Shown: positions 26,601 through 33,994, counted from the stretch's first letter. The stretch is 64,000 nt of DNA from Crossaster papposus (GCA_037893245.1 JBAIAA010000021.1:2391124-2455123); one strand, 5' to 3'. Program-made: numbers and translations. The notes: a model not told the origin generated them from the letters alone.

Positions 26601-29600
26601 GGCCTCAAGTGGAACTGGTACATAAGAAAATTGTACACAGGGATATGATTGTGGTGTGTGATGACCCTTCACACGGAACGGTATCATCAAAGCTTCCGAG
26701 AGACTTTTCTTGAGAACATTTATAAACAAAACTGGTACACATCATTTCTGTCCGATACAGTCACCTCAAACCATGGCTAGTATTTTGATGAAAACAGGCT
26801 TGATCTTTCTTGTTTTGAGCCTCAAAGCACGCGGCGAGTCGGCGTATCGCTGTGAAACCCTGCAAGTCAGGGCCTGCCCTGAAGGATGGATGGCACGAGG
26901 AAACTTCTGCTACAAAACCCTTGATGGTGTTTTCAGCTACCAAGATGCTACGACCACAGCGTGCGCTGATATCGGCGGCTGGCTGCCTGCACCAAGCACG
27001 GCGGAAGAGAACGCGTTCATCATCGGCATGTCATTGACTACTGCCGAAGGAGCTTGGGTCAACCGCAACGACTTGGAGATGGAATGTGCCTGGAAATGTC
27101 GCGACGGAGAGGAACCGGTCCACGGCTATTACTGGGGGATCAACGAGCCTAACAACGCAGCCGGTAAAGAAAACTGTGTGGTGATAGAGCGCACAGACGG
27201 GCACTGGCATGACGTGTACTGTGATTACAAGCAATATTCTGTTGTGTGCAAGCGCTCAGCTCCTGGTGTGCTCTCAATTGAACCTTGAAATCCACCCCAC
27301 CCCCCTATCTACCAATTGCCTGGGTTCTTGAATGACATTGTATGACTTTATATCAACTCTAAAATGATTAGCTTGGTGATTTTAGGGTTGTTTTTAGCTC
27401 GTGCGTGCGTACGGGTGTGCTTAAGAGTGTAAGTTTAAGTCGAGGGGTTGTGGGTCATGGGGGTCGAGAGGGTTTTAGAACAACATTACATTACATTACA
27501 TTACATTAATATTTATAATGCGCTTTTCCCAAAAGGCTCAAAGCGCGTACAATTATAAAATGTTACTTAGATATACTTACAATAAAATAGTTACATTAAA
27601 ACTAACAATTGAAACAATGATTGCAGAATAATACAAAGGTAGGAAAATTATACAAAAAGATGCGTTTTCAAAGATTTTTTGAAGTTATTTACAGAGGTAG
27701 AAGATCTAACTGAGATCGGGAGATTGTTCCATGCACGGGAGGCACATACAGTGAAAGTTCTATCACCGGCTTGTACTCTTGTTCTAGGATATTTAAGTCG
27801 TAGGATATCATCTCCAGATCTCAGATTATTTCTTCTTGGAACATATTTTAACAAGCAGTCTGATAAATAGACTGGAGCAAGGTTATGAAAGGATTTGTAG
27901 ACAAATAATAAATGCTTGAACATTATTCTTTGTTGTATTGGTAACCAGTGTAGCGAATGCATCAAGGGTATGGGATCATGCTTGCGGTTGACAGCAAAAA
28001 CTAAACGTGCGGCCCAGTTTTGTAACCGCTGCAGTCGTTGTATGTGTACATTGGGTACAGAAGATAACAAACCATTACAATAATCAAGCCGTGAAAGTAC
28101 CAATGAACGAACAGCGTGGTGACATGTAGATTCATCCATGAACTTGCGGGCACGTGATATATTGCGAAGATAGTAATTGACAGTTCGTGATATATATGAT
28201 ATATGGGAAGACATGGACATAGCCGAGTCAAAGAATACACCTAGGTTCCTAACAGATTCAGATGGGTGAATAGAAGAGTTTCCAATAACAATGGAAATAT
28301 CGGGGATAAGTTTAAGATTATGGGAGGAAGCAGCGACAAAGAATTCTGTTTTATCATCGTTTAATTTAAGCTTATTAACTGTCATCCAGGTTTTAATGTC
28401 TGAGATGCATTTTTCAAGTTTAGAGACTGCACGATTCATCTCACCAGGTACATTAGGGTTGAATGATATATATAATTGTGTATCATCAGCATATATATGA
28501 TAAGAAATTTGGTGGTGCCGTGCTATATCACCAACAGGAAGGGTGTAAACAGTGTAGCCTAGTGGACCAAAGACAGAGCCCTGTGGTAAGCCATAATCGG
28601 CAATAGATGGAGCTGACAATTCACCAGCAATGTCAACCTGACTGGTCCAACCCTTAAGATATGAATGGAACCAGTCAAGTGCAACCCCTCTTATGCCAAT
28701 TCTGGATGACAAACGCGAAAGTAATATACTATGATCAATTGTATCAAATGCAGCTGAAAGATCTAATAATACTAGGAGGGTAACTTGATTTGAATTAAGG
28801 GAAAACATGATATCATTTTTTACTTTTATTAGGGCAGATTCAGTACTATGTTTGGGTTTATAAGCTGACTGGTAGGGGTCCATTAGATTATGTTGATTCA
28901 TATGTTCAGATAGTCGTGCACAAGCAATTTTTTCTATTATCTTACCAACGAAACTGATATTCGAAACGGGTCTATAATTTTTAAGAATATTTCTATCAAG
29001 TGACGCCTTTTTTAGTAATGGCTTAATGATGGCACGGTGGGCTTCAGTAGGAAAGATTCCGGACGACAAGGAAGAGTTGATAATATCAGTAATAATTGGC
29101 ACAATTTGAGTAAGGTTTTCCTTAAGCATCCATGTGGGCAAGGGATCCAGGCGACATGATTTTGATGGTGAATTGCAGATAATTTTTGATATTTCAGTTT
29201 GTGTAGTTAGCCGCAAGGTCGATAGTGATTGAAAAGAAATATCTGATTTTACCAAATACTGTACTACCGGTACTTTCACAGTACATGTATGTATTTTTAG
29301 GTGTTCTAGCCAGGCATTGCGCTAGCACTACATGTAGCTTCGCTTTAGTAAATAGCATAACGAACATGTATGTGTATGTAAACATAAAACGAACATACAT
29401 TAATGCATAAAAGAGAATTACATGTAACACAAATTTACACTAATTATTAACTCATGAAATACAATTTACATTGTACATTACGTAGGTGACAGTACTGTAC
29501 ATCAATACATGTATAGTCTGCAAAAATGCAGGGTGGTAAAATAATGAAAAAGACATGGTTTTATACAGGTATTTGCAGTTTGTTATAAATTGAGTGTATT

Positions 29601-32600
29601 TTCTTCTATGGAAAAATAATGGGCCAGCCAAATATAAATTTATTTCCTATTCTTGCAAATGCATTTAGAGGGTTTTTTTTTTCCAACAAAGAGATCAACA
29701 TTAACAATTTGTAATAGATGATCCAAAATAATTTCAAAAGGCCAAAAAGAAAAAAAATTATGTTTATCATGTCATCTTGCCGGTTTCGGAAATAAACAAG
29801 TTAAGTGCGTATCAGATCCATGTACCTTACAAATATTCAAAATCACAACCATCTGATCTACATCTGCCATTCAGGTAAAAAAAATTGAAATCTTGAAATT
29901 TACACTGCCTTCTCCATCCACCATTAGGGCTATGCAGGATGTGTAAAGTTTTTCTACAATGTATTATTTTGTAATGCACTGTTTTTGCCTGTCTAATCAA
30001 ATCCACAAAATTTCTACAAGTTACTATACATTGTTGTGAAATAACCAGGCCTTCATTTTAAAGGAGCGCGATCGCGCTCGCGCTCTTCCGTGCTCCTTAA
30101 AATTTTTAAGGAGAGCAAAAAAAAAACGCTCCTTAAATTTTTAACGAGAAAAAAAAAAAAAAAAAAAATCACATCAGATTTATCTTATACCAACAACGGT
30201 CATCTAGTCTTTCGTGTTTGCCCATTCTATTTATTTCGGACATAACGGGCCTAGACTAATTCGCGCTTAATTAAGCCATACAAGTCACAGAGAGAGAAAT
30301 GTCACTGGATGGGAAAGCGCCATCATTCTCTTAACCAAAAGTTGAACTACTGGTGAATGTTGTGTTCCTTTTCTTGAGTATGTGTTTATTAAAGGCATAG
30401 ACCCCTTTGGTTGTCATTTTGAGTAACTACAGATACATTGTCCAGGGCCTTTAAACTTGCGTTTTGTTAGCGAGAGCAAATCACTCTCTTTAATTCATTG
30501 TTTTGATTTAAGGAGAGCGATTTTAAAATCACTCTCCTTAATTCACCTTTTAATTTAAGGAGAGCGATGCACAGCTCTCCTCATCAGATTTATTAAAATG
30601 AAGGCCTGAATAACATGACATTTATTGGGTATTGATTCTTGATTATCTGTAATTGATTACATGTACCTGATAATACGCATTGCGATGGTCTGTACGTGTT
30701 TGCGCTGAGGGCCTGCTTGCATTGACTAACATGTACATGTACTGTACGTGTACATCATTGCAGGCATTGCATGCTGTGTGTGATTTAGAACCTTGTGTAA
30801 ACAGCGCTAACTTGTTTGGTGGCGCTAGCGCTCTCTTTTGGCGGAGTGCGTATTATTGTTTTGCCACGCTACCGGTACCTGTACCTTATTTCATGTATTT
30901 ATACAATTATGTTGTAAATATTATGATTGGAATTTTTGGTTCTTTTATTCCACTTGTAAAAACTTTATTGAATAAGTACATTGTACAAGATGCGAATGAG
31001 AGAGTTGCCATTCTGACTTCGAAGAAAATAATAAATCTGTTGTTCTGTAGCGATAATCCGAGTCTGTGTACTTTCGCGTCTCTCCTAACAGAACTTACCA
31101 CACAATTTAAATAATTTTGGTGCAAATCATTTAGTAAATCAAAAACCCAGGTAGTATCTTCACTTTCCTCGTCCCGGTACTCTGTTTTGACTGGATCCTT
31201 GTGTTTTTTCTCTATCCCAATTACAATACCTCTGTACCACTGGACAACCTTTGACCCAGCCTCGCAACACTTCTGGTCGATGGATTTTTCAATTAGCAGC
31301 TGGAAATTATTTAATAAACAAAACATAACAGAAGTCTTAAAAATCCAGGTTGTATTGCGATATTTTTCTGATCCTGATATTAAATGTGATTTGAAGCACA
31401 TAAAGAGTCCATAGTCACAATCATAGCAACAGAAGCTACGGTATCGTGTACATATAAGTGTTTTTTGTAGCTTCGGTTTTTTTCAGTTCGGGCCGAAGGC
31501 TGCGCTTCGATTTTGTGGGTCGCCGTGTGCACAGGTTGTTTACACAGTCAATGGGTGACTCCGAGCAGATGCGTCACATTTCGAGTGATAACTTTCGAAT
31601 GGAATGTCCGATTGCATTCATATTTAGAAAATATTACCGTAATATATTAGGTATTACAACCTACAAATTTTATTGCTTGGTTTGTTTGTTAGAAACAAAA
31701 TTGTTTATCATTGTTTTTGTCACCGGAGAAAGTCACGTGATGAAACAGCCTACCAAAAGAACTCATTTTACTTCAGGTCCAAAGTCAAAGATGTACGTAC
31801 ACGTATCTCACTAACATAGGCCTATTTACTTGGGTATTTATCTAAATGAGGATTTGAGGATTGAGGTTAATATTTGTTACTTGGTACTTTTACACTGTTC
31901 ATAGTACTGGCCTTTATGCTCATAGTACTGGTCCTTCGTACTGTACGACTTAAGTTAAATGTCAGACTTATGTCGTACGTAGGACTTAAATGTCAGACTT
32001 ATGTCGTACGTACGACATAATTAGGCCTATGTATGTCAAACGTACGACTTAAATGTCAGACCTATGTCGTACGTACGACTAAATGTCAGACTTATGTCGT
32101 ACGTACGACTTAAATATGTCAGACTTATGTCGTACGTACGACTTAAATATGTCAGACTTATGTCGTACGTACGACATAAGTAGGCCTACGCCGCGCACAC
32201 CTCATTCGGTAGGGCGACCGTGGAGCTACTCCAATGCTACCAGTACCTAGTAGCATTGGAGTAGCTCCACGGTCGCCCTACCGAATGAGGTGCGCGCGGC
32301 GTAGGCCTACTTATGTCGTACGTACGACATAAGTCTTACATTTAAGTCGTACGTACGACATAAGTCTTACATTTAAGTCGTACGTACGACATAAGTCTGA
32401 CATTTAAGTCGTACGTACGACATAAGGCTGATATTTAAGTCGTACGTACGACATAAGTCTGACATTTAAGTCGTACGTACGACATATAACTCGTACGTAC
32501 GAGTTACATTTCATAAGTCGTACGTACGACATATAAGTCGTACGTACGAGTTAGCTGAAGTGAGAGAAAATAATTATTTTCACCATGTCCCTAATACAGC

Positions 32601-33994
32601 TTCGTAAAAACCGGATGACCTGGAAAAAAAACCTTGTGGCACAGGAGAGAACCAACGCACAACTCCACTCACATATGGTGCGGGCCGGGAATCGAACCCG
32701 GGCTACATTTGTGAGAGGCGAGCACTACACACAAGCCACCCAAACCTAGACCCAATAATTGGGGCGTTTTCACTCCTTTTTCGAATTTTGGATTTTGTCT
32801 GTCGTTCTACGCCCCAACCGTTGTAAAGCCTATTGCCAATAAAAAAAAGAAGTTGTGACCACAAAAGTTGCCCAAAACATGCCAAATACTTGACAATATA
32901 TATTGGAAAGCGCACACTGGCTTCTATACATGTTAAAGAAGAACTGTTATGGCTTTATTGGTACTAACGATTATTTGGGGTTGCAAATCCGAGCAATTTC
33001 GACCAGCTTTTCAAAACAATGATGCCCATAACGTTCGGTCAATATAAACTACATAGACGTCCCGACAGCACCCGACTCACGTAAAGAGCACACTATGCGA
33101 AGACGGGGGACACGACAATGGCTTTTCGAGCGACCACCAACGACTGTTTTATGGTGCAAGAGTGCAGGCCTGCGTCGCTGGCTCGCTGCATGTACATGTA
33201 CAGTGCAGCGATGCAGGCCTGCGCTCTTGCACCATAAAACAGTCGTTGGTGGTCGCTCGAAAAGCCATTGTCGTGTCCCCCGTCTTCGCATAGTGTGCTC
33301 TTTAAGTGAGTGTGCGCTTTCCAATATATATTGTCAAGTATTTGGCATGTTTTGGGCAACTTTTGTGGTCACAACTTCTTTTTTTATTGGCAATAGGCTT
33401 TACAACGGTTGGGGCGTAGAACGACAGACAAAATCCAAAATTCGAAAAAGGAGTGAAAACGCCCCAATTATTGAGTCTAACCCAAACGGCCAATGAGTAT
33501 GACATACATGTAGTAGGGTGTTTAGGTAAAAATGTTTAGGTAAAAAAAATGTTTTAAAAATGATGTAGTTGACGACACCCTTTTGACATGTTGGAATCAC
33601 AGGATTTGGAATTTACAGGATTTGGAATTAACACTTTGGAATTACAGGATTTTGCAGGATTCGGGTCATGTGTTAGAAAAATGGGGTAGGAAGATTGGGT
33701 TAATGAAGTCATTTTGGAATGATAAGAACGCCCTTGGCTCGAATTGGACCCAAACGTACCTGTTGACAAACACAAAAGATACACTTTCGTGTGCGGTTCT
33801 CGCGCTAGCTGCAAAATCGTCGGCGCAAAGAACATGCACTCGTCGTCGGGGTGGGCTGTTACTACCAACACATTCTTGGCTTTGCCGTTCTTCTTCTCAA
33901 CCTTCTTACGACGCAAGGCCAAGTAATAGATGAAGAGCGAAATAGCCGTGTAGGGGAAGAAAAAGTAGGCAAAACTGCTCACAGCAGCGGCCAT
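11527..33994 (-). CDS. PIGL: PIGL, N-acetylglucosaminyl-phosphatidylinositol de-N-acetylase (7 exons)
   Basis: This ER enzyme removes the acetyl group from GlcNAc-PI, the second step of GPI-anchor synthesis, on the cytosolic face. Coding exons on the minus strand are 33994-33760, 21183-21081, 17449-17359, 16438-16371, 14115-14084, 13536-13406 and 11634-11527. They join in phase to 768 nt (255 aa plus stop), close to the usual size of about 250 aa. Residues 8-27 form a membrane anchor. AHPDDE at residues 47-52 is the de-N-acetylase metal/catalytic motif; GVSCHKNH at 151-158 carries the His-x-x-His pair, with Cys where the family often has Gly. The C-terminal [13 protein letters not shown] is typical of PIGL. 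An in-frame upstream ATG at 34039 would add 15 residues; I chose 33994 because its context (AACATGG) is a better Kozak match. Intron 1 (12.6 kb) hosts a C-type lectin gene on the other strand. No polyadenylation signal stands out. Confidence 0.93.
12222..12510 (-). mobile_element. tRNA-derived SINE, about 290 bp
   Basis: Read on the minus strand it starts with an A-box match TGGCCGGGCGG, followed by a B box GAGTTCGAGTCCC about 50 nt on, then a SINE body, GCGCTTTACAAATGCAG and an ATTGG tandem tail at 12225-12240. The GCGCTTT-plus-short-repeat 3' end resembles the LINE tail at 27.5 kb, suggesting mobilisation by a LINE of that kind. Confidence 0.75.
12731..13354. mobile_element. DNA element with about 28-bp inverted ends, 624 bp
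   Basis: GTGACCTGTCATCACAAAAT and onward GAGAGTAAA at 12731-12759 is inverted as TTTACTCTC..ATTTTGTGGTGACAGGTCAC ending at 13354, with one mismatch. The flanks are TATAT and ATATA, so a TA-type target is possible but palindromic and hence ambiguous. No transposase is encoded. Confidence 0.75.
13406..13536 (-). CDS. PIGL: PIGL exon 6
   Basis: 131 bp encoding [20 protein letters not shown] and onward, the family's ESVNVLRKY-type block, to GPSDVWIAQ. Acceptor TTGTTTTAG|GC; donor CTCAG|GTATGT. Its first 64 bases and acceptor are duplicated upstream in the intron by a 104-bp tandem repeat. Confidence 0.92.
13473..13845 (-). repeat. 104-bp tandem repeat, about 3.6 copies, overlapping PIGL exon 6
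   Basis: AGATCTAGGAAAGACAGGTA recurs at 13473, 13577, 13681 and 13785 (as GGATCT), exactly 104 bp apart. Each full unit (minus strand) contains a 3' splice site plus the first 64 bases of PIGL exon 6. Acceptors at 13640 and 13744 read TTTCAG, while the one used by the real exon reads TTTTAG. The fourth copy has an inserted ACATGTACAATGT. Confidence 0.9.
14084..14115 (-). CDS. PIGL: PIGL exon 5, 32-bp microexon
   Basis: Encodes [10 protein letters not shown] between split codons (R before, G after). Acceptor TTTCATTACCAG|GG and donor AAAG|GTAAGC. Without it, exons 4 (phase 2 out) and 6 (phase 1 in) would not join in frame, which is strong support for this very short exon. Confidence 0.88.
14200..14606. 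mobile_element. PIF/Harbinger-like MITE, copy 1
   Basis: The left end AGCCCTGTTTGCACTGGA is inverted as TCCAGTGCGAACACGGCT at the right. Subterminal AAGTCCAGTGCGAACAG and GGGTAACTTACCC motifs repeat inside. A TAA precedes the left end and AAA/TAA follows the right. The TAA-type duplication and GC.CTGTT start fit PIF/Harbinger, but no transposase is present. The copy at 21539-22092 shares the same ends. Confidence 0.65.
15832..16266. mobile_element. 435-bp element with GGTGCGTTCCACT ends, copy 1
   Basis: Inverted ends G(C/G)TGCGTTCCACT and AGCGGAACGCACC, repeated AACGTTGGCCAACGTT subterminal motifs, and near-identical 5-bp flanks ACAGG/CCAGG. It is the inverse-orientation relative of 51211-51645. 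The conserved 80-codon open frame at 16071-16334 also appears in that copy; it looks like a by-product of homology, not a gene. Confidence 0.75.
16371..16438 (-). CDS. PIGL: PIGL exon 4 (GVSxHxNH motif)
   Basis: 68 bp encoding [19 protein letters not shown] and following residues, the second catalytic/metal motif of the de-N-acetylase fold. Acceptor GTTCTTCTCCAG|ATC; donor GTCAG|GTTAGT. Confidence 0.93.
16439..17358 (-). other. PIGL intron 3 (920 bp)
   Basis: Contains a long perfect-looking hairpin (16686-16879). A tandem pair GTCTGGAGCATTGAATTCGTG lies at about 16550-16590, and a GGTTGTGGGTTTGAGCCCAACC B-box-like palindrome at about 16618-16640. Confidence 0.65.
16686..16879. repeat. Foldback element, 194 bp
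   Basis: ACACATATGGACTGGCA is inverted as TGCCAGTCCATATGTGT; inward, GGTCACTAGAGCACGTCTAT pairs with ATAGACGTGCTCTAGTGACC and GTGAGTGACCAGAAG pairs with CTTCTGGTCACTCAC. It lies in PIGL intron 3, so the transcript should form a hairpin with arms of about 90 nt. The outer sequence TTTTATAATACACC resembles the end of the hairpin at 40358-40522. Confidence 0.8.
17359..17449 (-). CDS. PIGL: PIGL exon 3
   Basis: 91 bp encoding [19 protein letters not shown] and following residues, matching the family's LPDDP..W block. The acceptor follows a T-rich tract ending TTAAAG; the donor is ACG|GTGAGA. Phase 2 in and phase 0 out. Confidence 0.92.
18280..18555 (+). repeat. Dispersed GGAGACA repeat with ATT tail (pair with 34945-35165)
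   Basis: GGAGACATTTC..G.GTCTCCC, AAAAGGGTTAGGGTAAA-like and ATGG.ATTGTCTCCC blocks followed by an ATT microsatellite are shared with 34945-35165. Moderately diverged, with no ORF. Confidence 0.5.
18740..19085 (+). repeat. Dispersed repeat, uninterrupted copy (pair with 57765-58405)
   Basis: CATTTTTGTATCACTGTGGA, AACCATAATTGTTTTCCTGG and CCCTCCGGAGACGTTTTGTC occur inverted at 57765-58405. This copy is continuous through CTATAGAAATTT (19008-19019), the exact site where the other copy carries a SINE. Confidence 0.85.
19330..19535 (+). repeat. Dispersed repeat shared with 52345-52565
   Basis: GCAGCCTTCA.AAAAGT, GATAATGTGTCTTTAAAA and AATATAAGGG..GAAA..TTG blocks are shared in order with 52345-52565. 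Non-coding. Confidence 0.5.
19987..20339. mobile_element. TTAA MITE family 2 copy
   Basis: TTAAAGGTAGAATACACCAT at the left and ATGGTGTATACTACCTTTAA at the right. It contains the uninterrupted CAGTTAAACGATATTTACT that is the empty site for the nested insertion at 4874-5115. Confidence 0.85.
21081..21183 (-). CDS. PIGL: PIGL exon 2
   Basis: 103 bp encoding the family segment [17 protein letters not shown]. The acceptor TTTTTGTAG|GT directly follows a long pyrimidine tract (minus strand) at 21196-21340; the donor is CATGA|GTAAGG. Phase 1 in and phase 2 out, consistent with its neighbours. Confidence 0.92.
21196..21340 (-). repeat. Polypyrimidine minisatellite at the PIGL exon 2 acceptor
   Basis: On the plus strand GGTAGG.AGGGGGAAAAGATGG repeats about four times with a 21-bp-like period, then runs into G runs. 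On the transcribed minus strand this is a C/T tract of about 145 nt ending 12 nt from the exon 2 AG. Confidence 0.75.
21539..22092. mobile_element. PIF/Harbinger-like MITE, copy 2
   Basis: AGCCCTGTTCGCACTGGA at the left and TCCAGTGCGAACACGGCT at the right are inverted, with TAA at 21536-21538 and 22093-22095. It abuts a TTAA family 2 MITE at its right edge. The same subterminal AAGTCCAGTGCG.ACAG motifs occur as in 14200-14606. Confidence 0.7.
22092..22459. mobile_element. TTAA MITE family 2 copy
   Basis: TTAAAGGTAGTATACACCAT to ATGGTGTATACTACCTTTAA, 368 bp, the closest match to a family consensus in this window. The empty site CAGTTAAACGATATTTACTA is intact at about 22370. Confidence 0.85.
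22673..23104. mobile_element. TTAA MITE family 2, degenerate copy
   Basis: TTAAAGGGATG..GTAGGATACACC at the left and ATATACCTTTAA at the right, with internal AATGATTCTACATGTACATG, GGCATCCAGCAAAATGATTT and CAGTTAAACGATATTTACTA. It carries extra sequence and many substitutions. Confidence 0.7.
24444..24814. mobile_element. hAT-like MITE, 371 bp
   Basis: Ends CAGGGTTCTAGC and GCTAGAACCCTG are perfect 12-bp inverted repeats starting CAG and ending CTG, as hAT elements do. The flanking octamers AATTCATC and AATCTATC match at six of eight positions, consistent with an aged 8-bp target duplication. The interior is GC-rich with GCCGGGCG repeats. Confidence 0.75.
25317..25660. repeat. Cluster of TGACGTCA palindromes (CRE-like)
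   Basis: Units of TCGCGAATATTGACGTCAAA and TTTCACGACTTTTCCC repeat irregularly. Exact TGACGTCA occurs at 25331, 25437, 25490, 25502 and 25649, and near matches (TGATGTCA) also occur. TGACGTCA is the consensus CREB/ATF site. The cluster ends 1.1 kb upstream of the lectin start; regulatory use is only a possibility. Confidence 0.6.
26717..26725 (+). promoter_or_regulatory. TATA-like box of the C-type lectin gene
   Basis: TTTATAAAC lies about 50 bp upstream of the ATG at 26773, with a possible initiator ACAGTCAC near 26757. The spacing suits a short 5' UTR. Confidence 0.45.
26773..27288 (+). CDS. Secreted C-type lectin (single CTLD, EPN motif)
   Basis: 171 aa, intronless. Residues 1-23 are a signal peptide ([17 protein letters not shown] core). 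One long-form C-type lectin domain follows: CPEGW at 35-39, Cys46, Cys64, Cys135, Cys150 and Cys159 fit the three canonical disulfides, with extra cysteines at 27, 105 and 109. EPN at 125-127 is the calcium-binding triplet associated with mannose-type ligands; the usual WND is WHD at 145-147, retaining the Asp. The WIGL motif is degenerate (WVNR). Role: probably a secreted, calcium-dependent sugar-binding (immune or coelomic) lectin; the ligand is inferred. The first in-frame ATG is at 26773. It lies inside PIGL intron 1 on the opposite strand. Confidence 0.92.
   Translation: MASILMKTGLIFLVLSLKARGESAYRCETLQVRACPEGWMARGNFCYKTLDGVFSYQDATTTACADIGGWLPAPSTAEENAFIIGMSLTTAEGAWVNRNDLEMECAWKCRDGEEPVHGYYWGINEPNNAAGKENCVVIERTDGHWHDVYCDYKQYSVVCKRSAPGVLSIEP
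27481..29280 (-). mobile_element. 5'-truncated non-LTR retrotransposon (CR1/L2-like)
   Basis: A LINE oriented like PIGL. The coding part encodes reverse transcriptase without the endonuclease domain. On the minus strand the 3' end carries GCGCTTTGAGCCTTTTGGGA followed by AAAGCGC (a stem-loop) and a TGTAA tandem tail at 27484-27509, the terminal short repeat typical of CR1/L2-type elements. The 5' edge falls near 29280, where homology to reverse transcriptase stops. Confidence 0.85.
27648..29279 (-). CDS. LINE reverse transcriptase ORF (5'-truncated)
   Basis: 543 codons open to a natural stop. Motifs in order: [20 protein letters not shown] near residues 37-56, [17 protein letters not shown] at 101-117, [13 protein letters not shown] at 178-190, GLPQGS at 230-235 and the catalytic YADD at 263-266, followed by thumb and C-terminal regions. 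An uninterrupted frame suggests a young insertion. There is no apurinic endonuclease domain, so the copy cannot be autonomous. The listed 5' end marks the open frame only; no genuine start codon is implied. Confidence 0.9.
   Translation of the reverse strand: MKVPVVQYLVKSDISFQSLSTLRLTTQTEISKIICNSPSKSCRLDPLPTWMLKENLTQIVPIITDIINSSLSSGIFPTEAHRAIIKPLLKKASLDRNILKNYRPVSNISFVGKIIEKIACARLSEHMNQHNLMDPYQSAYKPKHSTESALIKVKNDIMFSLNSNQVTLLVLLDLSAAFDTIDHSILLSRLSSRIGIRGVALDWFHSYLKGWTSQVDIAGELSAPSIADYGLPQGSVFGPLGYTVYTLPVGDIARHHQISYHIYADDTQLYISFNPNVPGEMNRAVSKLEKCISDIKTWMTVNKLKLNDDKTEFFVAASSHNLKLIPDISIVIGNSSIHPSESVRNLGVFFDSAMSMSSHISYISRTVNYYLRNISRARKFMDESTCHHAVRSLVLSRLDYCNGLLSSVPNVHIQRLQRLQNWAARLVFAVNRKHDPIPLMHSLHWLPIQQRIMFKHLLFVYKSFHNLAPVYLSDCLLKYVPRRNNLRSGDDILRLKYPRTRVQAGDRTFTVCASRAWNNLPISVRSSTSVNNFKKSLKTHLFV
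30046..30608. mobile_element. hAT-like element, 563 bp, 6-bp flanking duplication
   Basis: CAGGCCTTCATTTTAA at 30046 is inverted as TTAAAATGAAGGCCTG ending at 30608, and AATAAC flanks both ends (30040-30045 and 30609-30614). The interior repeats AAGGAGAGCGA and its inverse. A related right end occurs at about 19925-19957. No transposase is present. Confidence 0.75.
31099..31290 (-). pseudogene. Possible domesticated/transposon-derived protein fragment
   Basis: Within an open frame on 31401-30907 (minus), the segment [20 protein letters not shown] then [20 protein letters not shown] has the W-x-x-G-x-V ... Y-x-D/E-E ... DLL-x-D pattern seen in Tudor-like modules of many invertebrate transposon-associated proteins. 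There are no clear splice sites or start. This is a low-confidence recognition by pattern only. Confidence 0.3.
31925..32556. repeat. Array of GTCGTACGTACGAC palindromes inside a long hairpin
   Basis: A 14-bp self-complementary unit, GTCGTACGTACGAC, occurs about twelve times exactly, plus variants, spaced about 30 bp with AAGTCTGACATTTA-type spacers. The array is itself an inverted repeat centred near 32243: arms of about 60 bp (GTAGCATTGGAGTAGCTCCA then CGGTCGCCCTACCGAATGAG) flank an 8-nt loop, and the palindromic units extend outward on both sides. Confidence 0.9.
32640..32747 (-). repeat. tRNA-derived SINE
   Basis: On the minus strand GGGTGGCTTGTGTGTAGTGC precedes a B box CCCGGGTTCGATTCCCGGCC. 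Both pol III boxes are recognisable, the A box weaker. It directly abuts the foldback element at 32748. Confidence 0.6.
32748..33487. repeat. Nested foldback: outer arms ~170 bp, inner arms ~115 bp
   Basis: The outer left arm 32748-32918 is inverted at 33309-33487 (for example GGGGCGTTTTCACTCCTTTT and GTGTGCGCTTTCCAATATAT). The inner arms 33075-33190 and 33200-33312 pair through ATGGCTTTTCGAGCGACCAC and GTCGTTGGTGGTCGCTCGAA. The left side alone holds about 155 bp of unique sequence (32919-33074) between outer and inner arms. Open frames here are palindrome by-products. Confidence 0.88.
33760..33994 (-). CDS. PIGL: PIGL exon 1 (start codon, membrane anchor, AHPDDE)
   Basis: Encodes residues 1-78 and the first base of codon 79. 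It contains the hydrophobic anchor ([17 protein letters not shown]), a short basic linker and the [19 protein letters not shown] catalytic segment. The donor is ACAG|GTACGT, close to consensus. Confidence 0.93.

Larger units (their letters stand above)
21184..33759 (-). other. PIGL intron 1 (12.6 kb), hosting a nested gene
   Basis: Contains a C-type lectin gene on the plus strand (26773-27288), a truncated LINE, hAT-like elements, TTAA MITEs and two large hairpin structures close to exon 1. Stretches 23105-24440, 25660-26700 and 29280-30040 hold AT-rich sequence with TACATGTA and ACCGGT palindromes but no gene I can support. Confidence 0.75.

Noticed and set aside
26710..26772. N-terminal extension of the C-type lectin (21 codons upstream of 26773)
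   Set aside because: It would start at a TTG and overlap the TATA-like box; the ATG at 26773 directly precedes a good signal peptide.
30680..31114. 144-codon plus-strand frame
   Set aside because: No domain; it overlaps the minus-strand frame that shows a more protein-like pattern, and lies in AT-rich DNA.
31458..31814. 118-codon plus-strand frame
   Set aside because: No recognisable motif, no promoter or splice context, low-complexity C-terminus.
31925..32556. CRISPR-like regular repeat
   Set aside because: The spacers are near-identical, the units are palindromic and mirrored, and the DNA is animal; this is a hairpin array, not CRISPR.
33049..33496. Overlapping 88-133-codon frames on both strands near 33.1-33.5 kb
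   Set aside because: They share the same peptide because they lie in a palindrome; these are hairpin by-products.
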